A stretch of DNA of 7,914 nucleotides from Actinobacteria bacterium UBA5182 (GTDB lineage Bacteria; Actinomycetota; UBA4738): contig DHWM01000088.1 in NCBI GenBank assembly GCA_002413185.1, positions 1-7,914 on the forward strand, in the 5' to 3' direction. The notes beneath the pieces were generated by a model. The model did no database searches, was not told the DNA's origin, and saw nothing but the letters and a program-made list of their open reading frames with translations. The position numbers were made by a program, and so were the translations under genes. Shown here one piece after another: positions 1 to 5,407 of this stretch (positions are counted from its first letter, which is position 1; the number at the start of each line of letters is the position of its first letter).

Positions 1-143
1 CGGCGGCCGTCCCACTCGAGGATGGCCTTCGGCGAACTGCCCACTGGTACCTGTCGGCCCAGGAGGCCCCGGCCGTCTCGCCTCAGGTCGTGGCACGCTC
101 TCCGGGAACAGCCGTCGCGGGGTCCTCTTCGCTCGGTCCCTGA
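1..143 (+). CDS. C-terminal end of an NAD-dependent sugar epimerase/dehydratase (partial, 5' end outside window)
   Basis: Reading from base 3, the plus strand is open for 46 codons up to TGA at 141-143. The first 16 residues include PLEDGLRRTAHWY. This closely resembles the closing helix of extended short-chain dehydrogenases such as UDP-glucose 4-epimerase or dTDP-glucose 4,6-dehydratase, which typically end in a stretch like LEEGLxxTVxWY. Those enzymes are cytoplasmic, use bound NAD and interconvert nucleotide sugars. After WYLSAQEA comes a Pro/Ala/Ser-rich tail of about 24 residues with no recognisable domain. That tail lies almost wholly in the 61 bases shared with the convergent minus-strand gene. 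The NAD-binding Rossmann part and the YxxxK catalytic motif would lie to the left of the window, so substrate and exact reaction cannot be told. The family call rests on one short motif. Confidence 0.72.
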   Translation, partial: AAVPLEDGLRRTAHWYLSAQEAPAVSPQVVARSPGTAVAGSSSLGP

Positions 144-2578
144 CGGCGCCGTCCAGCCCACCACAGCGCCAGCGCCCCGCCGAAGAGCCCGAAGGCCGCC
201 TCTGCCGATGCCGCCAACCCGATGCCGATGGCCGGGTCCCGGTAGAACAGCCGGATCGTGTGGTAGCCGGCCGGGACGGCGATGCCCTGGTCCACCGAGT
301 CGGCCGCGAGGACCGGGGCCGGCACACCGTCGACGGTCGCTCGCCAGTCCGGGTCGTACGTGCTCCGCACCAGCACGATCGCGGCACGATCCGTGGAGAC
401 CGTGATGACGGCGGCATCGCCGCTGATCCGGCGATCGACCGCCGACGCCGGGGCAGCCTGTGCCGAGGTCGTTCCGGTGGGGGCCGAAATGGCCAAGCCC
501 GGTGTCCGCTCCAGGATGACCTGCCGGGCCGGTCGGAACCCCGTCGCCGTCACGGCGGCCAGGGCCCGGTCCGGGTCCGGGACGACCTTCCACGAGGTGA
601 TCACGCTGACGGGACCTGGCGCCGACGGCAACCTGTACAGCTGCCACTGGCCCTCCGTCACGACCGGCTTGGCGCCCGTGACAGGCGGGGGCCGGTCGGC
701 GTGCTCGACCACCCAGCCAACATCGAGGAGATCGAGCGCGATGGGAAGAGGGCGACGGAAGAACCCCGCGGAGTATCGGATGGTCTTGGGCTCGGCGGCC
801 CGGACGAACTCCCAGTACCTGGCCAGCTGGTCCGAGTTGTACCCCTGGGCCTCCTGGAGCCCGAAGATCATCGAGCGTTGCGTGGCCATCAGACCCCAAT
901 CCTTGGGGAGCTGGTGGACGTGGTATCCACGGGGATCCCACCCCGCCGGGTAGGCGCTCAGATAACGCGTCTGGTCTCCGGCGGCAGCCGCACGGGACAG
1001 CGCCGCGGCGATGGCCCCCTCGGTGGTGTAGGCGCGCAGGTCCACCGCCGGATACGGGATGCGGAGGAGCAGCGGCGCCAGCTGCGGAGCCGTGGGGTGC
1101 TCGGGGCTGTGGTGAGCTTCGAACCCCGGCCGCTGCCCCACCAGCCCGCTGATGCAGAGCTCGGCGGCCACCACCACGGGGACGATCACCGCGACCCTCG
1201 GGCGAAGGACCGCGGCGACGAGCGCGGCCCCGCCGGCGAGCGCGGCGACGGCCGGAAGGACCAGATACCGGCCCGGCGCCCCCATGGTAACAGGAAGCAC
1301 GCCCCACACCAGGACACCTGGAGCGAGCAGCACAAGCCGCCGCCGAAGCCTCGATGCGTCGAGCCAGGCCTGGACGCCAACCCCGGCCAGGACGGCCAGC
1401 GCCACCACCGTGCCCACGGCGAAGCGGTACGGCGCGTGAAGGTACAAGCTGCCCAGCGAGGAGGCAGGGGTCCTGCCGACGAGGGCCACGGCAACTCGAT
1501 CCAGCGACAGCAGGTAGCACGCCGCGCCGAAGACAGCGAAGGGCGCCCCCAGCGACCACCTCCACTCGGAGAACCATGCCCCGAACGAGAGCGCCAGCGC
1601 GGTCGCTCCCAGGTAGAGGCCGGGGAACAGAACGAGCCGCAACGGCCACCCGGCTGTCAGCCTGAGCTGGACGGAGAAGACGCCGCCGGTCTGGCCGGTG
1701 AACGTCCTGGACAGTCGCTCCAAGGTGCCGTAGCCCAGACCGAGCGTGGTGCGGTGCAGGTATTCGATACGGGGCAGGAAGTACGCCAAGTTCACCAGCA
1801 CGAGCGCCGCCACCAGCGCCAGCCCGAGGAGGGTCGCCGACAGCCTGCTCAGTCGCCCCTGGCGAACCTGTCCGGCAATCCGCGGTGTCACGTACACGAG
1901 AAGCGCGGCGGTGCCGAACAGCAGTCCTTCCGTGTGCGCTGCTGCGATCTGGCCCCACGCCGCGGCGGTCAACCCGCACCACACGAGCCGGCCGGCCCAC
2001 GTCCGGGCGTGGACGGACCGGGCGGCCGCCGCCAGCAACAGGGCGATCCAGGCGACCGACGCCGAGAGGTACAGGGACCCGAATACGCTCGATCCCGCCA
2101 GGGGGACCGCCAGCACGAGTCCACCCACCGTCGACGCCGGTCGCGACAGGCGTTCGGCCCGCAGGAACCAGTAGATCCCGAGCCCGGCCAGGATGGGCTG
2201 GAGCATCATGTACGCCCGGAGGGCCAGGTCGCACCGGAGCACCGTGAACAGCACCATGGCCGAGAGGTTCATCCACCCGTGGAGGGGATCTCCGGCGAAC
2301 ATGGTGCCGCCCATGACGTGGGGGTTCCACGCGGGGATGTGGCCGGCGGCGAGCGTCTTGCCCAGGAAGCACAGGTTCGGCAGCCACTCCGCCAGCACAT
2401 CGGTGTACTGCGTGTGCACGATGTGACGAACGGCCAGCTCGTGCAGGACCACCAGGACCGAAACGACGATCAGGAAAGGACCGGCCATGACCGGTGCGAC
2501 GCGACCGGGGCGCGACGGGGACCCGCGACCGGGGAAGGTGGCCGGCGGCCGGCCGGGACGCTCAGACCGTGCCTGCAT
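83..2578 (-). CDS. YfhO-family polytopic membrane protein, probable GT-C-type glycosyltransferase
   Basis: The protein has 831 aa from the chosen ATG at 2578. About 30 Arg/Pro-rich residues precede the first membrane helix (34-50). An external loop follows with D60 and E64 in YTDVLAEWLP, then IPAWNPHVMGG (81-91), the usual opening of YfhO-like proteins and a GT-C-like acidic loop. About a dozen further helices follow, then a long extracytoplasmic domain. That domain ends with YDPDWRATVDG (741-751) and a VPAGYHTI segment, the hallmark of the YfhO C-terminus, before a last helix and a polar tail. Family knowledge: YfhO proteins modify envelope polymers with sugars, for example lipoteichoic acid in Bacillus; the substrate here is unknown. 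No Shine-Dalgarno is seen before any ATG. The ATG at 2578 is preferred because it lies just inside the predicted promoter. ATG 2488 (801 aa) is possible. ATG 2653 (856 aa) would lie upstream of that promoter and overlap the divergent gene. The 3' end overlaps the convergent epimerase gene by 61 bases. Confidence 0.9.
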   Translation of the reverse strand: MQARSERPGRPPATFPGRGSPSRPGRVAPVMAGPFLIVVSVLVVLHELAVRHIVHTQYTDVLAEWLPNLCFLGKTLAAGHIPAWNPHVMGGTMFAGDPLHGWMNLSAMVLFTVLRCDLALRAYMMLQPILAGLGIYWFLRAERLSRPASTVGGLVLAVPLAGSSVFGSLYLSASVAWIALLLAAAARSVHARTWAGRLVWCGLTAAAWGQIAAAHTEGLLFGTAALLVYVTPRIAGQVRQGRLSRLSATLLGLALVAALVLVNLAYFLPRIEYLHRTTLGLGYGTLERLSRTFTGQTGGVFSVQLRLTAGWPLRLVLFPGLYLGATALALSFGAWFSEWRWSLGAPFAVFGAACYLLSLDRVAVALVGRTPASSLGSLYLHAPYRFAVGTVVALAVLAGVGVQAWLDASRLRRRLVLLAPGVLVWGVLPVTMGAPGRYLVLPAVAALAGGAALVAAVLRPRVAVIVPVVVAAELCISGLVGQRPGFEAHHSPEHPTAPQLAPLLLRIPYPAVDLRAYTTEGAIAAALSRAAAAGDQTRYLSAYPAGWDPRGYHVHQLPKDWGLMATQRSMIFGLQEAQGYNSDQLARYWEFVRAAEPKTIRYSAGFFRRPLPIALDLLDVGWVVEHADRPPPVTGAKPVVTEGQWQLYRLPSAPGPVSVITSWKVVPDPDRALAAVTATGFRPARQVILERTPGLAISAPTGTTSAQAAPASAVDRRISGDAAVITVSTDRAAIVLVRSTYDPDWRATVDGVPAPVLAADSVDQGIAVPAGYHTIRLFYRDPAIGIGLAASAEAAFGLFGGALALWWAGRRRQGPSEEDPATAVPGERATT

Positions 2579-2589
2579 CGGTTGGCCGG

Positions 2590-2596
2590 TAGAATA
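2590..2596. promoter_or_regulatory. Predicted bidirectional promoter core: symmetric -10 element TAGAATA
   Basis: This is the only A/T-rich patch between the two divergent genes. Read on the plus strand it gives TAGAAT (2590-2595). Read on the minus strand it gives TATTCT (2596-2591). Both fit the TANNNT -10 pattern, and the A of one hexamer pairs with the last T of the other. It sits in a small palindrome, GGTA-GAA-TACC (2588-2598). No convincing -35 box is seen on either side. Start points would be expected near 2602 (plus) and 2584 (minus). The plus mRNA would have a leader of about 45 bases, and the minus mRNA would begin about 6 bases before ATG 2578. This is a prediction from pattern only. 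Confidence 0.42.
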
Positions 2597-2634
2597 CCCG
2601 CCTCCCGGCCCCCGGGCGGGCGCCGTCGCCACGT

Positions 2635-2640
2635 GAGGAG
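2635..2640 (+). promoter_or_regulatory. Strong Shine-Dalgarno GAGGAG
   Basis: GAGGAG lies six bases before the GTG at 2647. It is the clearest ribosome-binding site in the window and fixes the start of the exported hydrolase-like protein. Its end overlaps a perfect 8-base palindrome, GAGATCTC (2638-2645), which could be chance. Confidence 0.75.
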
Positions 2641-2646
2641 ATCTCA

Positions 2647-5400
2647 GTGACATCCCGTCGCCGGTGGATCGCGGCCGCCGCCGCCCTGGCCGCCCTGGCC
2701 GGGGCCGTCACTGCCGTTTCCCTGGCCGTCGACCACACCAGCGCCGAGCCGCCCTGCACCGTCACCGAATCGCCTCACGCTCCCGTCGCAGACCCGTCGG
2801 CGTCGGGAGGGCACCTCCAGTTCCAGCTCCTTGCGACCGGAGCGATCCGACCGATCCAGATCGCTGGCCGAGCGCTTCCCACCCGCCCGGTATCGAGCGA
2901 CGGATTCTCGATCCGGACGGTCGGCGGCAACCCCAATCTCCTCCCCGACCCCGGCTTCGAGCTGGACTCCAACGGCGACGGGACCCCCGACGGATGGGAG
3001 CTTCAGGGCGGAGCGACGACGCCGAAGGTCGACCAGGCGACGGCGCACTCCGGCGGGCGGTCCTTCGTCATCTCGAACCCGACCGCGGAGACCTCGGGAG
3101 CGTTCGCCGCCAAGATCGGCGTGGTGCCCGGGACGTACTACGTCCTGTCGGGATGGTTCAAGAGCGAAGCCGTACAGCCGACCGTGGCCACCGCGGTCCG
3201 TGAGCCGACCAACCGCCACTCCTCGGTCCAGTTGCAGGTCACTCAGTTCGGCTCGAACGGCCCGGGGACCACATCCATCGCCTACGGCTACACGGACACG
3301 GCCGGGTGGAACAAAGGCTTCGCCGGTTTTCAGGCGGGCGATGACGTCCATCAGGTGGAGGTTCGGGGGCTGCTCGACGACGGGTCGGGGACGGCGTGGT
3401 TCGACGATCTGTATCTGGGACGCCTCCTGGCTGGCGCGGCCACCTCAGCCGCGGGACCGGTCAGCACGGACGGTGACGGCCGGCTCCGGCAGCACGCCGA
3501 CCTCACCGGTGAAGGCGTCACGCTGGACGCGACGTACGCCGTCGGGACCGACAACGTCCGGATCGACGGGACGGTGGCCAGCACCACGGGCCAGGACCGC
3601 GCCCTCCAGGTCGCCTATTCGCTCCCGATCGACGCGCGTGGATGGCAGTGGGAGGACTATGCCAGGAGGTCCAGGACGATCGGATCGGTCCCGACCTCCT
3701 ACGCCACGGTGAGCTCGTTGCAGTCCAGCTCCCGCTATCCGTTCGGCGTGATCTCCGACGACCGTTCGGCCCTGGCCATCGGCGTCCCGCTGGACCAACC
3801 ACGGATGTTCCGGATCCAGTACGACCCGGCCCTGGGTCTTTCCATCGTGTTCGACCTGGGCCTCTCCCCGGCCGCCACGAGGCTCGGAGGAGAGGCGACC
3901 TTCTCCTTCGTCATCTACACGGTGAACCCGGCGTGGGGCTTCCGGGCGGCGACCCAGCGCTACTACGACCTGTTCCCGGACCTGTTCGTCCACCGAACCG
4001 ACCCGGCGTGCGGGGGAACGTGGTTCGTGGCGCCTCCGCTCGACACCGTGACGAGCCGGGCCGGCGACTTCGGGCTCGGGTTCAACATGGTCGCGCTGGG
4101 CAAGTCCTCCCACGAGAACCACGTCAACTGGGGAACGAAGTACCTCCCCGCAGACAACGACCGCCGCATCTACACGTCGGCCTACACGCACGAGTGGGCG
4201 TTCTTCGACGTCATCGGGCCACACGCGAAGTTGCCTCCATACGACCGGGCCGTCGCCCACGTCGAGGCCGAGGCCCGATCCACGCCGAAGACCGACGAAG
4301 AGCGGTTGGTCCGCACCGAGGCGATGGCGGCGCTGGAGTCGACGGCGAGGGACTTCAACGGAAGGTTCGCCTACGAGCGCTACGGGCGCTTCCTGGCCTA
4401 CTACCAGAACCTCGAGCCGATCCCGTCGGCGCCCATCGACTGGGTCCGAGCGGTGCAGAAGGAACAGGTGGAACGGGCGTTGTCCCTGGCCTCCGGGGCC
4501 GGAGCCACGCTGAACGGGATCCACCTCGACTCCACATCCGGGATGCGGCGGTGGGGCGCCGTCGACGACTACGACCGCGCGCATTGGGCGGAGGCCGGCG
4601 TTCCCCTCACCTTCAGCTACGACAGCGGTCTGGTCGTGGAGCGGGGCATCTTCGCGATGTACGACCGGATGCGCCAGATCGCCGACTTCGTGCACCGGCG
4701 CGGGATGATCCTCTCGGTGAACTTCAACGCCGACGAGACCCGCAGCGAGGGCTACGTGGGAGCCGACCAGTTCGACTACTTCGGGCTGGAGCAGGGGCTG
4801 GCCGCAAGGATCTACGGGCAGACTCCCGACCAGTTCGCCATGCTGAAGCGGACGCTCGCCTTCCAGCGTCCCCTGAGCACGCTGGACCAGGCGGTGGGCG
4901 CGGGAACCCTCAGCCTGGGCCAGGTCGACGCCCGGCTGCAGCAGAACCTGTTCTACGGCATCTTCTCCGGCGCGTGGAATCCGAAGGTCGAAGCCGACGG
5001 CATGGCCACCGGCGACAAGGGGTGGTGGGACGACGCCCACGCCGCGCTGTGGGCGAGGTACGCGCCGGTGTTCCGGGAGCTCCAGGCGGCGGGATGGGAA
5101 CCGATGACCGACGCCCGCTCGTCCAACCCGGGCGTGTGGGTGGAGCGGTTCGGGTCGCTCGCCGCCCGCGACCTCCACCTCACGATCCGCAACGAGACAG
5201 AGACGCCGCAGCAGTACGTCCTCACCGTGGACCTCTCGGTGCTTGGCGATGCGGAGGCCGTCCGCGCCCTCACCGCCACGGAGGAGGTCGAACACATTCC
5301 CGCGCGGGTGACGATCGCCGCCGGTGGGACCATGGCCACCATCGCCGCCTGGATCCCCCCCAAGTCCACCCGCGTCTTCGCCTTCCGGGCTTCACCGTGA
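2647..5400 (+). CDS. Exported multidomain glycoside-hydrolase-like protein (CBM-like domain, beta-sandwich, probable barrel)
   Basis: The protein has 917 aa from a GTG with a strong Shine-Dalgarno. The N-terminus (SRRRW, then a hydrophobic Ala/Leu run to about residue 28, and TSA at 31-33 as a possible cleavage site) marks export. The SRRRWI start is only loosely Tat-like. Residues 97-259 resemble a CBM4/9-type jelly roll: NLLPDPGFEL, a calcium-loop-like DSNGDGTPDGWE (107-118), and WFDDLYLG (251-258). Residues about 275-430 look like a beta-sandwich, followed by WGFRAATQRYYDLFPDLF (430-447). Residues about 455-815 look like a (beta/alpha)8 barrel with strand-end acidic residues: D628 in NGIHLDSTSG, D659 in FSYDSG, D696/E697 in VNFNADE, and D710 and E715. 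A beta domain closes the protein. This order is typical of large secreted glycosidases, but I cannot name a family, substrate or catalytic pair. A non-catalytic glycan-binding role is possible. The stop lies four bases before the start of the membrane glycosyltransferase-like gene, so the two probably form an operon. Confidence 0.85.
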   Translation: MTSRRRWIAAAAALAALAGAVTAVSLAVDHTSAEPPCTVTESPHAPVADPSASGGHLQFQLLATGAIRPIQIAGRALPTRPVSSDGFSIRTVGGNPNLLPDPGFELDSNGDGTPDGWELQGGATTPKVDQATAHSGGRSFVISNPTAETSGAFAAKIGVVPGTYYVLSGWFKSEAVQPTVATAVREPTNRHSSVQLQVTQFGSNGPGTTSIAYGYTDTAGWNKGFAGFQAGDDVHQVEVRGLLDDGSGTAWFDDLYLGRLLAGAATSAAGPVSTDGDGRLRQHADLTGEGVTLDATYAVGTDNVRIDGTVASTTGQDRALQVAYSLPIDARGWQWEDYARRSRTIGSVPTSYATVSSLQSSSRYPFGVISDDRSALAIGVPLDQPRMFRIQYDPALGLSIVFDLGLSPAATRLGGEATFSFVIYTVNPAWGFRAATQRYYDLFPDLFVHRTDPACGGTWFVAPPLDTVTSRAGDFGLGFNMVALGKSSHENHVNWGTKYLPADNDRRIYTSAYTHEWAFFDVIGPHAKLPPYDRAVAHVEAEARSTPKTDEERLVRTEAMAALESTARDFNGRFAYERYGRFLAYYQNLEPIPSAPIDWVRAVQKEQVERALSLASGAGATLNGIHLDSTSGMRRWGAVDDYDRAHWAEAGVPLTFSYDSGLVVERGIFAMYDRMRQIADFVHRRGMILSVNFNADETRSEGYVGADQFDYFGLEQGLAARIYGQTPDQFAMLKRTLAFQRPLSTLDQAVGAGTLSLGQVDARLQQNLFYGIFSGAWNPKVEADGMATGDKGWWDDAHAALWARYAPVFRELQAAGWEPMTDARSSNPGVWVERFGSLAARDLHLTIRNETETPQQYVLTVDLSVLGDAEAVRALTATEEVEHIPARVTIAAGGTMATIAAWIPPKSTRVFAFRASP

Positions 5401-5407
5401 GGCCGTG
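5397..5407 (+). promoter_or_regulatory. Stop-restart junction between the exported protein and the membrane protein
   Basis: The TGA at 5398-5400 is followed after four bases by GTG at 5405. GTGAGG (5397-5402) spans the stop and is the only Shine-Dalgarno-like sequence, but it ends just two bases from the GTG. This is closer than usual for independent initiation and favours re-initiation by ribosomes finishing the upstream gene. An ATG at 5468 has GGAG five bases upstream (5459-5462) and is the main alternative start, but using it would remove most of the first hydrophobic helix. Confidence 0.5.

Noticed and set aside
1..44. Minus-strand GTG at 44 opening a frame of 14 codons to the left edge, 38 bases after the YfhO-type stop.
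   Set aside because: It has only a weak AGG upstream, and the plus strand over the same bases encodes a clear epimerase-like ending in exact antisense register.
260..2650. Long plus-strand open frame of 796 codons opposite the YfhO-type gene.
   Set aside because: Its translation is Arg/Gly/Pro/His-rich with no motif or membrane pattern, while the opposite strand gives a coherent YfhO-like protein. Long antisense frames are expected in GC-rich DNA.
2647..2665. Twin-arginine signal in the exported protein (SRRRWI).
   Set aside because: The match to the Tat consensus is loose and the hydrophobic run is equally consistent with Sec export, so no Tat claim is made.
3445..5295. Long minus-strand open frame opposite the exported hydrolase-like gene.
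   Set aside because: It has biased Arg/Val/Gly composition and no recognisable domain; it is a shadow of the plus-strand gene.
5324..5404. Upstream ATG at 5324 as the start of the GT-C-like gene.
   Set aside because: It adds 27 mostly Pro/Ser residues and overlaps the upstream gene by 77 bases. GTG 5405 sits just after the stop and directly before the first helix.
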